A stretch of DNA of 64,000 nucleotides from an uncultured Comamonas sp. (lineage in GTDB: Bacteria; Pseudomonadota; Gammaproteobacteria; Burkholderiales; Burkholderiaceae_C), in the NCBI GenBank assembly GCA_902175065.1, contig CABIIJ010000011.1:33106-97105 (forward strand), in the 5' to 3' direction. How positions within the stretch are numbered: the first letter of the stretch is position 1; each line of letters opens with the position of its first letter. The notes under the pieces were generated by a model. That model was not told the origin of the DNA. It saw nothing but the letters and a program-made list of their open reading frames with translations, and searched no databases. This document shows positions 35,246 through 44,612 of the stretch, piece by piece. Position numbers and translations under genes: made by a program.

Positions 35246-37765
35246 CTATTTGCGCAGCAGGGCCTTGAGCACGTTTTGCAGGCGCCGGGCCGTGGCTTCA
35301 CCGTGGGCGGTGGCCAGCACGGCGGCCACGTCCTGCGTCCAGGTTTCCTGCGGCATGGCGGCATTGCGCTGGGTGAGCAGTTGCAGTTGCAACATGCGGC
35401 GCTGGCTGTGCTGTTCGGCAGGGGTGGGCACGTCGGCGGCAACTTCCAGGCGCAGCAAGGTCTGCGCAGCATCACCCTTGGGGGCGTCGGCCAGCGCCTG
35501 GCTCCAGCTGTTGCGGGCAGCGGCGGGCAGTTTGCCCAACTCCTGACCGGATGGCAGGGCCGCAGCGTCGCGCTGTGCCCAGGCCTGGAGCAACTGGCCG
35601 ACGGCTTCGCCATGGGCCTGCGCAGTGAGCTTGCGCAGGGCGTGCTGGGCGGCCTCGACGGCATCGCGCTGGGCACGGAAGGCAGCGTCGGACAGGCGCG
35701 GCCCGCGTTCGGCCCGGTCTGCACGCGGCGGACGCTGGTCGGGGCGGCGCTCTTTGCCGCCACCCCGGGAGTCGCGCCTGGCCTGGGGGTGAGGGGCCGC
35801 TTCTTTTTTGGCACCCGGACGGTCGTCCCCGCGCACGGCGATCACCGGGCGCTCGGCACTGGCGGCCGGTGTGGCGACGGCAGCCGCGTCCTGCCCGGCA
35901 GCGGGAGCCGCCTGGGCCGGCTGGTCGTTTTGCGGAGCTTGCTGGCGGGCCGCTTCCAGGGCCGTCAGGGCGGCGCGGATTTGCTGCGCGTCGCCGCTGG
36001 CATTGGCTGCCTGCAGGGCCTGGGCGGCATCCAGCACCACCCGGTCATGGGCGGACAGCGCCTGCGCGGGCGCACGGCTGCGTTCGGCGGATTTGCGCTG
36101 GAACAGGGCATCCACGGGCGCACGGAACGCATCCCAGAGCTTTTGCTCCAGCTTGCGCTCCAGGGGAACCCCTTGGGCCAGTGCCTGCCATTGCTGTTGC
36201 AAGGTTTTGATAGCATCGACCGCCAGCCCTGGGGCATCGTGCAGTGCCTTGACTTGAGAAATCAATGCCTCTCGCTGGGCAATGCTCTCTTTTTGTGCAG
36301 CACGCAAGGGCGCTTCGGCAGCGTGAATGGCCTCTTTCCATGCGGTTTGCAGTTCGGCAAAGGCTTTCTCCCCAACGTGCCCGGCATCACGCCAGCGCTG
36401 GCCGAACTGGCGCAGGGCGCGTGCTGCTTCCTTCCAGTCGGACACCGGGGTCTGTGCCCAGGCCTTGACTTCATCGATCAACGCCTGGCGGCCGGCCTTG
36501 TGCTGGGTCGATTCCGCCCGCACTTTGCCCAGCCATTGCTGCACCTGCAGGTGTACCTGGGTGCAGGCTTCGTCGAATTTTTTCCACAGCCCATGATTGG
36601 GCGCGGCGCCCTGGTCGATCTGGCGCCACTGGTCACGCAGGTGGCGCAGGGCATCCTGCAATTTGCGCCCGCCCTGCGGGTTCTGCGTCAAGGCAACCGC
36701 CTGCTCGATCAACTGCTGGCGCAGGGTATCGGCCTGCTGCGGCTGCCAGCCCAGGGCATCGCCCGCCGCCAGCAACTGCTCGTGCACCTGCCCGGCGAAG
36801 GCCGCATCCAGCCAGCGGCCATGCTGCTTCAACGCGCTGCGCACCTGGGCAATGGCTGCGGCCTTGTCTTGCGGCGCGGCATCGGCCAGGCTTTGCAGCA
36901 GGGGCTGCAGCGCCGCCTGGGCGGCGTGCTGCTTGGCCGCAGGATCGGGTTTGGCGGCGGCGGCCGGCGCAGCCAGCTCCGACGGCATCCCCCGGGCAAC
37001 ACGGATTTCATCGGCCCACACCGGCACGGCCGGCAGGGCGGCACTGGCGTCTTCTGCGGCCAGTTTGGTGACGGCCAGCGCATCCAGAAACGCCTGCCAG
37101 ACCAGCAGGAGCTGGGCCTCGGAAGTTTCCAGCGTATTGGTAAAGCGCTCGGGCACGCAGCCCCAGCCCACGTCGCTGCGCAAACTCAGGGCTTGCTGAC
37201 GCCACTGGGTGACGTCTGCCTGCAGACCGTCCAGGGCGGCTTCGGCATCTTTCCAGGGCTTGGTGGAGAGCACTTCGATGCGCTGGGCCAGCAGCACGGC
37301 CACTTCCCGCTGCACCTGAACCTTGTGCTGCAGCTCCTCGATGCCCTTGGCGCGTTCGAGCAACTGGGCCTTCAGGCCGGCCAGGGGTTCGCGCGACAAC
37401 GGCGCCCCGGCCTTGGCGGCATCGCGCTGCCACAAAGCCGCCTGCTCGGCAGAAAAATGCGAGGCCTGCAGCAATGCCTGGGCGCTGGCAGCCCATTCCC
37501 CGACGATCAAGTCCTGGTCCTGGGCACGGCGCATGTCGTCCAGGCGTTCGCGCAGCAGGCGGGTGGCCCCTTTGTCACGGTTGCCCAGTTCCTTCATGAC
37601 TTCCTGCAACTGCTCGGCAGAAGGATCGCTGGCCAGCCAGGCACGCAGACAGGCGGCCCGCTCCCCCGAGGTTTGCGCCGAGAAGGCGCCCCCGGTCAGG
37701 CTATCTAAGGGATGGACGTCGGCACCATTGCCGCTGGTGGGAGTGAGTTCGGTGGCGTCAGACAT
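35246..37765 (-). CDS. DUF349 domain-containing protein
   Basis: 839 aa, largely helical. DUF349 repeats are visible as W-K-x-A/G...LW..F motifs (NPQGGRKLQDALRHLRDQW, LWKKFDEACTQVHLQVQQWLG, WKEAARALRQFGQRWRDAGHV, LWDAFRAPVDALFQRK). The central part is Ala/Gln-rich, and a charged low-complexity tract (about 650-700, RPDQRPPRADRAERGPR) precedes the C-terminal helices. No enzyme motif. Cytoplasmic protein of unknown role, probably coiled-coil. Confidence 0.8.
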   Translation of the reverse strand: MSDATELTPTSGNGADVHPLDSLTGGAFSAQTSGERAACLRAWLASDPSAEQLQEVMKELGNRDKGATRLLRERLDDMRRAQDQDLIVGEWAASAQALLQASHFSAEQAALWQRDAAKAGAPLSREPLAGLKAQLLERAKGIEELQHKVQVQREVAVLLAQRIEVLSTKPWKDAEAALDGLQADVTQWRQQALSLRSDVGWGCVPERFTNTLETSEAQLLLVWQAFLDALAVTKLAAEDASAALPAVPVWADEIRVARGMPSELAAPAAAAKPDPAAKQHAAQAALQPLLQSLADAAPQDKAAAIAQVRSALKQHGRWLDAAFAGQVHEQLLAAGDALGWQPQQADTLRQQLIEQAVALTQNPQGGRKLQDALRHLRDQWRQIDQGAAPNHGLWKKFDEACTQVHLQVQQWLGKVRAESTQHKAGRQALIDEVKAWAQTPVSDWKEAARALRQFGQRWRDAGHVGEKAFAELQTAWKEAIHAAEAPLRAAQKESIAQREALISQVKALHDAPGLAVDAIKTLQQQWQALAQGVPLERKLEQKLWDAFRAPVDALFQRKSAERSRAPAQALSAHDRVVLDAAQALQAANASGDAQQIRAALTALEAARQQAPQNDQPAQAAPAAGQDAAAVATPAASAERPVIAVRGDDRPGAKKEAAPHPQARRDSRGGGKERRPDQRPPRADRAERGPRLSDAAFRAQRDAVEAAQHALRKLTAQAHGEAVGQLLQAWAQRDAAALPSGQELGKLPAAARNSWSQALADAPKGDAAQTLLRLEVAADVPTPAEQHSQRRMLQLQLLTQRNAAMPQETWTQDVAAVLATAHGEATARRLQNVLKALLRK

Positions 37766-37941
37766 AGCGCTGAATACTAAAAACGGTCATCAATAAAAAA
37801 GGAGGCGCCCAGGACAGAGCCCCATCCTGGGCGTGCTTGAAAAGAGTTCCCAGCAGTGCTGCTGGTATTGGGCTACCCGGTATTTTCGCCTTGAAACGCA
37901 AAGCACCCAAGCTTATTTCGGTAAATGTGTGCAGGCAACGA

Positions 37942-38057
37942 AAAGACCCACACCCAAGCATGGGCCGGAGTGTGGGTCTTTAGGCAAGGTCCAAGACCCT
38001 GCACACAGTGGCGTCCAGAGAGTCAGGGTCTGCACGCCACGGGGTAATGATTACCCC
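37942..38057. ncRNA. Structured non-coding segment of unknown function
   Basis: The 760-bp gap between the DUF349 gene and the transglycosylase gene has no plausible ORF but several strong structures. There is a 12-bp hairpin (AAAGACCCACAC/GTGTGGGTCTTT, 37942-37981). Interlocked complementary pairs AGACCCTG(37994)/CAGGGTCT(38024) and GTGGCGT(38008)/ACGCCAC(38034) could form an H-type pseudoknot. The dyad GGGGTAAT-G-ATTACCCC lies at 38041-38057. No match to tmRNA, 6S or RNase P that I recognise. Whether it is transcribed is unknown. Confidence 0.4.
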
Positions 38058-38299
38058 TTTCGGTCCGCCGCCACACCAGATGCCAAACAGGGGCTGAAAA
38101 GCAGGCCGGATGCCCGCCCGGTGGTATGTGCTTGCGAACAAGAGTGCCCGAGGCACTCGCCGCCAATATAGACATCTGCGCCCTGCCTGCCAAGGGGGCG
38201 TGCGCTACGGGACGAAAAGATACGGGGAAACCACTAGAGACACGCCGGTTTCCTTGCAAACCAAATAACCTTTTTGTCTTAGAAAGCATTTTTTTACGA

Positions 38300-38329
38300 T
38301 TGACGGGTAATTTTGACACCCCCTAGAAT
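38300..38329 (+). promoter_or_regulatory. Sigma-70-like promoter
   Basis: TTGACG, 18-bp spacer, TAGAAT. Next downstream is a compact terminator-like hairpin at 38339, then the transglycosylase gene. Confidence 0.6.
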
Positions 38330-38338
38330 GCGCCGCGT

Positions 38339-38362
38339 GCCCTGGTTTATCCAGGGCTTTTT
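38339..38362 (+). terminator. Terminator/attenuator-like hairpin
   Basis: GCCCTGG-TTTAT-CCAGGGC followed by five T, only about 10 bp after the -10 box. It would give a tiny RNA unless polymerase reads through, so it may attenuate the downstream gene. Confidence 0.6.
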
Positions 38363-38527
38363 GTTTGACGCTGCTCCATGGCCTTGTTTCCGGAAGGTGC
38401 CCGAACCCGGCACCTTCTGCGAAGAAGCAGCTCCCTCCACTCCCGGTTCATGCAGATTGTTTTGCTTCGGGCGCTTGACCGCCCCGAGCAGCAAGGGACT
38501 GTGTGCACCGAAAGAAAAGGATCCGCT

Positions 38528-39355
38528 ATGACTCCGTCAAGAAACCTGGGCGCTGCCGTGCGCTCTTTTTTTTCCGATACCACGGAAGGCTTTCTTGAAA
38601 TTATCCGCAACACCCTGGCCCTGCTAGGCATTGCCGTGGCGTGCACGATCATGGTCTTCGTCGTCCGCCCGGACTGGCGCTCGGCCAGCGAAGCACAATT
38701 GCACACTTGGCTGCAGGAACGCCAGGACGCAACAGCCGTGGCCACACTGACCCCCGAGCCCGGTGCCATCGAGCGCACGACCGCCACCAACCCCAAGGAA
38801 CTGCCCCGCGAACAGGCCGCCATTGCCTATTGGTTGAGCAAAAAATACAAGGTGGCCGCCGAACCCATGGCAGCCCTGGTCACCGAGGCGTACGAACAAG
38901 GCGCCCGGCACAAGATCGATCCGACCTTGATCCTGGCCGTCGTGGCCATCGAGTCGCGCTTCAACCCGTTTGCCCAGAGCAGCGTCGGTGCCCAGGGGCT
39001 GATGCAGGTGATGACGCGCGTGCATACGGACAAGTATGAGAATTTCGGTGGCGATCTGGCCGCATTCGACCCCGTCAGCAACATGCGCGTGGGCGTGACG
39101 ATCCTGAAGGAATACATCCGCCGCTCCGGCTCCATCGAGGGTGGGCTGAAATACTACGTCGGCGCGGCCAATCTGCCCTCCGATGGCGGTTACGCCGCCA
39201 AGGTGCTGGCCGAGTACCAGCGCATCCGCCAGGTGGCAGGCCATGCCGCACCGCCGCCCGCCCCGGCCCCTCAGACCACCGCTGGTGCTGCCGGCCCGGC
39301 CCTGGCCCTGGCGGACACGCAATCGGCCGACGCTGCCAATCCCGGGAATATGTAG
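38528..39355 (+). CDS. Membrane-anchored lytic transglycosylase (SLT domain)
   Basis: 275 aa from ATG at 38528 (MTPSRNLG). The N-terminal membrane helix is FLEIIRNTLALLGIAVACTIMVFVV; the SLT domain spans about 120-230 with the catalytic Glu in ILAVVAIESRFNP, then SVGAQGLMQVM and YYVGAANLPSDGGYAAKVL. Pro/Ala-rich C-terminal tail. It cleaves the glycan strands of peptidoglycan. Confidence 0.88.
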   Translation: MTPSRNLGAAVRSFFSDTTEGFLEIIRNTLALLGIAVACTIMVFVVRPDWRSASEAQLHTWLQERQDATAVATLTPEPGAIERTTATNPKELPREQAAIAYWLSKKYKVAAEPMAALVTEAYEQGARHKIDPTLILAVVAIESRFNPFAQSSVGAQGLMQVMTRVHTDKYENFGGDLAAFDPVSNMRVGVTILKEYIRRSGSIEGGLKYYVGAANLPSDGGYAAKVLAEYQRIRQVAGHAAPPPAPAPQTTAGAAGPALALADTQSADAANPGNM

Positions 39356-39614
39356 GCGTCCCACACGCCTTCCAGGAAGCCCCCGTCTTGCTCCCCACGG
39401 CTGGCGGCAAGCTAGAATCACGGAGTACGCGACTGGCGATAGGCAAGGTCGGGCAGACATGTCCGGCCGCTGCTGATGTGGAACAGTTTTGTGCCTTGGC
39501 GCACACCAACCACCGGGGAGCGTACCGCCTGGAACTTTCAGGCGTTTTCAGCCGTTCGCCTGGGCAGCCCTTGGCTTACCAAGGGACTCACACACAGTAA
39601 CTGCCACATCCAAC

Positions 39615-40862
39615 ATGTTCCAACGTTCCAACACCGTTCAAGTTGCCGATCCCGAAGTTTTTGCCGCCATCCAGGCCGAAAACCAACGCCAGCAAGACCA
39701 CATCGAGCTGATCGCCTCCGAAAACTACTGCTCCCCTGCCGTCATGGAAGCCCAGGGTTCGCAGCTCACCAACAAATACGCCGAAGGCTACCCCGGCAAG
39801 CGCTACTACGGCGGCTGCGAGCATGTGGACGTGGTCGAGCAACTGGCCATCGACCGCGTGAAGCAACTGTTCGGCGCCGAAGCCGCCAACGTGCAGCCCA
39901 ACAGCGGCTCGCAGGCCAACCAGGCCGTGCTGCTGGCCTTTGCCAAGCCCGGCGACACCATCATGGGCATGAGCCTGGCCGAAGGTGGCCACCTGACGCA
40001 CGGCATGCCGCTGAACATGTCGGGCAAGTGGTTCAACGTCGTCTCCTACGGCCTGAACGCCGAGGAAGCCATCGACTACGACAAGATGGAAGCCCTGGCC
40101 CGCGAACACAAGCCGCGCATCATCATCGCCGGTGCCTCGGCCTACGCGCTGGAAATCGACTTTGCCCGCTTTGCCAAGATCGCCAAGGAAATCGGCGCCA
40201 TCCTGTGGGTGGACATGGCCCACTACGCCGGCCTGATCGCCGCAGGCGCCTACCCCAACCCCGTGCCGCACGCCGACGTGGTGACCACCACCACGCACAA
40301 GAGCCTGCGCGGCCCGCGCGGCGGCGTGATCCTGATGAAGGCCGAGCATGAGAAGGCCATCAACAGCGCCATCTTCCCCGGCCTGCAAGGCGGCCCGCTG
40401 ATGCACGTCATCGCCGGCAAGGCCGTGGCGTTCAAGGAAGCCCTGTCGCCCGAATTCAAGGCTTACCAGGAGCAGGTGGTGAAAAACGCCAAGGTCGTGG
40501 CCGAAACGCTGATCGCCCGTGGCCTGCGCATCGTCTCCAGCCGCACGGAAAGCCACGTCATGCTGGTCGATCTGCGTGCCAAGGGCATCACCGGCAAGGC
40601 CGCCGAGGCTGCTTTGGGTGCCGCCCACATCACCATCAACAAGAATTCGATCCCCAACGACCCGGAAAAGCCGATGGTCACCAGCGGCATCCGCGTCGGC
40701 ACGCCGGCCATGACCACGCGCGGCTTCAAGGAAGAAGAAGCCCGCATCACCGCCAACCTGGTGGCCGACGTGCTGGAAGCGCCCAATGACGAAGCCAACC
40801 TGGCCCGCGTGCGTGCCGAAGTGGCCAAGCTCACGGCCCGCTTCCCGGTCTACGGCAACTAA
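39615..40862 (+). CDS. glyA: Serine hydroxymethyltransferase
   Basis: 415 aa, standard length. PLP enzyme interconverting serine and glycine with tetrahydrofolate. [33 protein letters not shown] and the PLP-lysine motif [16 protein letters not shown] are all present. Start at [10 protein letters not shown] -10-like TAGAAT lies near 39412. It is followed after 35 bp by nrdR, an order common in proteobacteria. Confidence 0.96.
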   Translation: MFQRSNTVQVADPEVFAAIQAENQRQQDHIELIASENYCSPAVMEAQGSQLTNKYAEGYPGKRYYGGCEHVDVVEQLAIDRVKQLFGAEAANVQPNSGSQANQAVLLAFAKPGDTIMGMSLAEGGHLTHGMPLNMSGKWFNVVSYGLNAEEAIDYDKMEALAREHKPRIIIAGASAYALEIDFARFAKIAKEIGAILWVDMAHYAGLIAAGAYPNPVPHADVVTTTTHKSLRGPRGGVILMKAEHEKAINSAIFPGLQGGPLMHVIAGKAVAFKEALSPEFKAYQEQVVKNAKVVAETLIARGLRIVSSRTESHVMLVDLRAKGITGKAAEAALGAAHITINKNSIPNDPEKPMVTSGIRVGTPAMTTRGFKEEEARITANLVADVLEAPNDEANLARVRAEVAKLTARFPVYGN

Positions 40863-40897
40863 GCGGCTCGCAAGCCCTACTCCAGCACCGCAGCGCC

Positions 40898-41344
40898 ATG
40901 AAATGCCCTTTTTGCAACCACCCGGAAACCCAGGTGATGGAAACCCGTGTGGCCGAAGACGGCAGCTTCACCCGCAGGCGGCGCCAGTGCGCCGCCTGCG
41001 CCAAGCGCTTTACCACCTATGAACGCCCGGACGTGAACTTCCCCATGGTGGTGAAGAAGGACGGGCGGCGCACCGAATACAACCGCAACAAGCTCAAGGA
41101 CTCGCTGGCGCTCGCGCTGCGCAAGCGTCCGGTGCCCGCCCCGGCCATCGATGCGGCGATCGAGCATGTGGAGGAGCAGCTCCTCAACGCCGGCTCGCGG
41201 GAGGTGCCCTCCAGCCGCATCGGCGAGATGGTGATGCAGGAGCTGCACCAGCTCGACAAGGTGGCCTACATCCGCTTTGCCAGCGTGTACCGCAGCTTCG
41301 AGGATGTGGACGATTTCAAGGATCTGGTGGACGCGGTGCGCTGA
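40898..41344 (+). CDS. nrdR: Transcriptional repressor NrdR
   Basis: 148 aa. Zinc ribbon C3/C6 and C31/C34 (MKCPFC, CAAC), then an ATP-cone domain (about 49-139). Senses ATP/dATP and represses ribonucleotide reductase genes. Downstream of glyA and ended by a strong terminator. Confidence 0.95.
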   Translation: MKCPFCNHPETQVMETRVAEDGSFTRRRRQCAACAKRFTTYERPDVNFPMVVKKDGRRTEYNRNKLKDSLALALRKRPVPAPAIDAAIEHVEEQLLNAGSREVPSSRIGEMVMQELHQLDKVAYIRFASVYRSFEDVDDFKDLVDAVR

Positions 41345-41372
41345 CCTGCCCCACCGGGCGCCATCGACGAAA

Positions 41373-41408
41373 AACCCGCTGCACGTAGTTCGTGCAGCGG
41401 GTTTTTTT
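41373..41408 (+). terminator. Terminator of glyA-nrdR
   Basis: 13-bp stem AACCCGCTGCACG with its complement and a T7 tract. Confidence 0.92.
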
Positions 41409-41409
41409 C

Positions 41410-41505
41410 TTAAAAAAAGAGCTTGTTCCGCTGATGAACAAAGGATTTCAGAGATATACATACCTGAAACCCTTTGCTCATCAGCGGAGATAGCTCCTTT
41501 TATTT
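41410..41505. repeat. Family A palindromic repeat, best-preserved copy
   Basis: GAGCTTGTTCCGCTGATGA and TCATCAGCGGAGATAGCTCC form the outer arms; AAGGATTTCAG and CTGAAACCCTT the inner ones. Sits between the nrdR terminator and the metI stop. Confidence 0.8.
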
Positions 41506-41506
41506 T

Positions 41507-42172
41507 CTAACGGTGGCTGATGCGCCGCACCAGCCAGTCGCCCAGGCTTTGAATGATCTGAACGAAGACGATCAGGATCACCACCACCGCCAGCATCACG
41601 TCAGGCAGGAAACGCTGGTAGCCATAACGGATGCCCAGGTCGCCCAGGCCGCCGCCGCCGACGGCCCCGGCCATGGCGGAGTAGCCGGTCAGGCTCACCA
41701 GGCTGATGGTCAGCGCCGCGACGATGCCGGGCATGGCCTCGGGCAGCAGCACCTTGAAGACGATTTGCCCGGTCGTGGCCCCCATGGACTGGGCCGCTTC
41801 GATCAAGCCGGCATCGACTTCGCGCAAAGCCGTCTCGACCAGGCGGGCAATGAAAGGCGCTACCGCCACGGTCAGGGGCACCACGGCCGCCCAGGTGCCG
41901 ATGGAGGTGCCCGTCACCCAGCGGGTAAACGGGATGATGGCGACCAGCAGGATGATGAACGGCGTGGAGCGAGCGGCATTCACCAGCCCGCCGACGATGG
42001 CGTTCAGCGGGGTGTTCTCCAGCACCCCGCCGTTGTCGGTCAGGCGCAGGAACACGCCCAGGGGGATGCCGAAGGCCGCGCCCAGCACGCCGGAGACGCC
42101 GACCATGATGACCGTCTCCCACAGGGCTTCGACGAACAGCTCCACCATCATGGCGGAAAAATTCTCAAACAT
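41507..42172 (-). CDS. metI: Methionine ABC transporter permease
   Basis: 221 aa, family size. Five or so membrane helices and the EAA loop ([38 protein letters not shown]). Start chosen at MFENFSAMM. Its first 8 bp overlap the metN end. Partner of MetN; the binding protein MetQ is at 20764. Confidence 0.93.
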   Translation of the reverse strand: MFENFSAMMVELFVEALWETVIMVGVSGVLGAAFGIPLGVFLRLTDNGGVLENTPLNAIVGGLVNAARSTPFIILLVAIIPFTRWVTGTSIGTWAAVVPLTVAVAPFIARLVETALREVDAGLIEAAQSMGATTGQIVFKVLLPEAMPGIVAALTISLVSLTGYSAMAGAVGGGGLGDLGIRYGYQRFLPDVMLAVVVILIVFVQIIQSLGDWLVRRISHR

Positions 42173-43220
42173 CGCGGCTTCCTTTCTGCTGCTGGCGCAC
42201 CTGCACGCCGCTGCGCCGTAGATAGGCGACAGCGGCATCGATCTGCGCAGCCGCCCCGCTGGCAAACACCGCCAGCGAACCGAAGGTCTGGCCCTGGATT
42301 TCGTCGATCTGGCCGTGCAGGATGGACAAGTCCAGCCCCAGCTCCCGGATCAGGTGCGACAGCACCGGCTGGTAGGCCGAATCGCCCGCATAGGACAGGC
42401 GCAGCAGTTGCCCGCTCTCGCCTGCCGGCAGGCCCTGGGTGAGTGCCTGCACACGCTCCAGGACGCTGGCGGGCAGTTCCTGCGGGACGATTTCGTCGAT
42501 CAGGCTCTCGGTAATCGGCTGCGTGGGGTGGGTGAATACGTCGAGCACCGGGCCGAGTTCGACCACCTGCCCGGCGTCCATCACCGCCACCCGGTCGGCA
42601 ATCTGCTTGATGACCTGCATCTGGTGGGTGATCAGCACCACCGTCACGCCCAGCTCCCGATTGACCTGGCGCAGCAGATCCAGGATGGAACGCGTAGTTT
42701 CCGGGTCGAGCGCACTGGTCGCCTCGTCCGAAAGCAGCACGCGCGGCTGGCTGGCCAGCGCCCGGGCAATGCCCACGCGCTGCTTTTGCCCGCCGGAAAT
42801 CTGCGCCGGGTAGCGGTCGGCCAGATGCGCCAGGCCGACCAGCTCCAGCAGCGGCGTGATGCGCCGGGCAATTTCTGCGCGGCCCACCCCGGCCAGCTCC
42901 AGCGGCAGCGCGGCGTTGTCGAACACGGTGCGCGACGACAGCAGGTTGAAGTGCTGGAACACCATGCCGATTTCCTGGCGGGCCTGGCGCAACTGCGCCT
43001 CCGACAGCTGCAACAGATCGCGGCCATTGACCCGTATCGTCCCGGCGGTGGGACGGTTGAGCAGGTTCATGCAGCGCACGAGAGAGCTTTTGCCCGCGCC
43101 GCTGCGCCCGATGATGCCGAAAACCTCCCCCGCCCGGATCTGCAAGTCGATGTCCCTGAGCGCATGGACCGGCCCCTGCGAACCGGCATAGGTCAGGGAT
43201 AAATCCTGAATATCTATCAT
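42165..43220 (-). CDS. metN: Methionine ABC transporter ATP-binding protein
   Basis: 351 aa. Walker [10 protein letters not shown], signature [15 protein letters not shown], Walker [15 protein letters not shown]-loop [10 protein letters not shown]. The C-terminal NIL domain (about 270-345, [31 protein letters not shown]) binds methionine and inhibits transport when it accumulates. Overlaps metI by 8 bp. Confidence 0.95.
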   Translation of the reverse strand: MIDIQDLSLTYAGSQGPVHALRDIDLQIRAGEVFGIIGRSGAGKSSLVRCMNLLNRPTAGTIRVNGRDLLQLSEAQLRQARQEIGMVFQHFNLLSSRTVFDNAALPLELAGVGRAEIARRITPLLELVGLAHLADRYPAQISGGQKQRVGIARALASQPRVLLSDEATSALDPETTRSILDLLRQVNRELGVTVVLITHQMQVIKQIADRVAVMDAGQVVELGPVLDVFTHPTQPITESLIDEIVPQELPASVLERVQALTQGLPAGESGQLLRLSYAGDSAYQPVLSHLIRELGLDLSILHGQIDEIQGQTFGSLAVFASGAAAQIDAAVAYLRRSGVQVRQQQKGSRDV

Positions 43221-43287
43221 GGAGTCTGGAGATACAGACCGCCTTGCGGCCAGCCTGAATAAAACTGCGAAAAACCCGCCATCATGC

Positions 43288-43319
43288 CGAAAAAATGAAA
43301 CGCTGCCGTGGGGCAGCGC
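43288..43319 (-). terminator. Terminator of the lipoprotein gene
   Basis: CGCTGCC/GGCAGCG stem and T-rich tail on the minus strand. An additional GCGCC..GGCGC hairpin with T5 lies near 43337-43357. Confidence 0.75.
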
Positions 43320-43372
43320 AAAAACTTGGCTGAAAAAGCGCCTTTGGCGCCCGCTTGCCCACGCTTTCGGGT

Positions 43373-43954
43373 TCAGCGCTGGTACGGCTGGTCGGCAAAC
43401 AGGCCCCGCAGGCCCAGCTCCTGCTCTTTCTCGGTGCCTTTGTAGATTTGCTGCAGCCAGCGCTTCAAGGCATTGGCCGCCTGGCTGGAACGCTCACCGG
43501 TCGCAAAGCTTTCCTCCAGCACCTGCCCCCCTGCATGGACCCGGACCAGAACGCCGCGCGAAACGGCCAGGCGCTCGAAGGTTTCGATGGGTGCCTGGAA
43601 CACCACCTGTTCCTTATCCGGCTGTTCGGCAGCCAGGGAACGCACCCGCATCGGGCCAAAGGGGCGGGCGTCGAACTCCACCATGTCCACCGGAGCATGG
43701 CCGCCGCGCGTAAAACCCATGCTCAAGAGGGCCTGCCTGGGCTTGTCCTGGCTCCAGGCCAGGCCCAGCGTTGGGCAATGCAGGGCATTGCCGCAATCCA
43801 GCGGCAGCGGGGTAAACTGCGCCCGGATCGCCTCGCCCTGCGCATTGCGCTGTACCTGCACGCCATCGACCGTATTCCCTGGCGTCGGTGTGCCGGCACA
43901 CCCGACCAAAGCCAGCCCCAGGGCCAAGGCGGATAAAACCTTGCTTTGCTTCAT
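43373..43954 (-). CDS. Putative lipoprotein of unknown function
   Basis: 193 aa from [19 protein letters not shown]; lipobox LVGC with Cys19. Mature part has two cysteines in [18 protein letters not shown] and no domain that I recognise. Isolated gene on the minus strand, divergent from the NsrR-like gene. Confidence 0.7.
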   Translation of the reverse strand: MKQSKVLSALALGLALVGCAGTPTPGNTVDGVQVQRNAQGEAIRAQFTPLPLDCGNALHCPTLGLAWSQDKPRQALLSMGFTRGGHAPVDMVEFDARPFGPMRVRSLAAEQPDKEQVVFQAPIETFERLAVSRGVLVRVHAGGQVLEESFATGERSSQAANALKRWLQQIYKGTEKEQELGLRGLFADQPYQR

Positions 43955-44080
43955 CGTGTTCTCCCTAATACGGGCGATAGTGTCGCATCTATTGGTACAC
44001 CACAAACCTTGGATAACACTCTACGTTTTTAGAATATGAGAACATGAAGAGAGAGTGATAAAAATTTCATCTTTGCCGCC

Positions 44081-44557
44081 ATGCGCCTGACCTCCCTGAC
44101 CGACTTTTCTCTCCGCCTGCTGATGCATGTGGCCCAGCATTCCGATCGCCTGTGCACGATTGCCGAGGTCGCACAAGCCCAGCAGATTTCGCAGACCCAC
44201 CTGATGAAAGTCACCCACCAGCTGGCCCTGCAAGGGTGGCTGACCACCGTGCGCGGCAAAGGTGGGGGCATCCGCCTGGCCCACCCGCCGGAAGAAATTC
44301 AGATCGGCGCGGTCGTGCGCAGCATCGAGCCAAGCATGGCCCTGGTCGAGTGCTTCCTGGAGGACTCCAGCAGTTGCCTGCTGGCCGGCAACTGCCGCCT
44401 GACGGGTATCCTGGACGGGGCGCTCAAGGCCTTTCTGGCGCATCTGGACCAGTACACCCTGGCCGACCTGCTGCCCGGCCTGCCCAGGCTGCAAGTGCCT
44501 ACGCCGCTGGAGCCGACCATCATTCACCGGGCCAAGAAAGAAGAAGGCCAGGACTGA
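44081..44557 (+). CDS. nsrR: Rrf2-family regulator, NsrR-like
   Basis: 158 aa. Winged HTH MRLTSLTDFSLRLLMHVAQHS...ISQTHLMKVTHQLALQGWLTTVRGKGGGIRLA closely follows NsrR. Three conserved Cys (VECF, SSCL, GNCRL; about 91, 99, 105) ligate the iron-sulfur cluster. It senses nitric oxide and represses NO-detoxifying genes, none of which are adjacent here. Confidence 0.82.
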   Translation: MRLTSLTDFSLRLLMHVAQHSDRLCTIAEVAQAQQISQTHLMKVTHQLALQGWLTTVRGKGGGIRLAHPPEEIQIGAVVRSIEPSMALVECFLEDSSSCLLAGNCRLTGILDGALKAFLAHLDQYTLADLLPGLPRLQVPTPLEPTIIHRAKKEEGQD

Positions 44558-44612
44558 CGCCTGGCCTTGCCTCGGTACGTGTTTGCGATCGCTTCAATCG
44601 CACACGGTTTGT

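Noticed and set aside
40863..40897. Independent promoter for nrdR
   Set aside because: Only 35 bp separate it from glyA and no -35/-10 pair is visible.
43221..43372. SAM riboswitch upstream of metN
   Set aside because: The hairpins here have T tracts on the minus strand past the lipoprotein gene and fit terminators; no riboswitch core was recognised.
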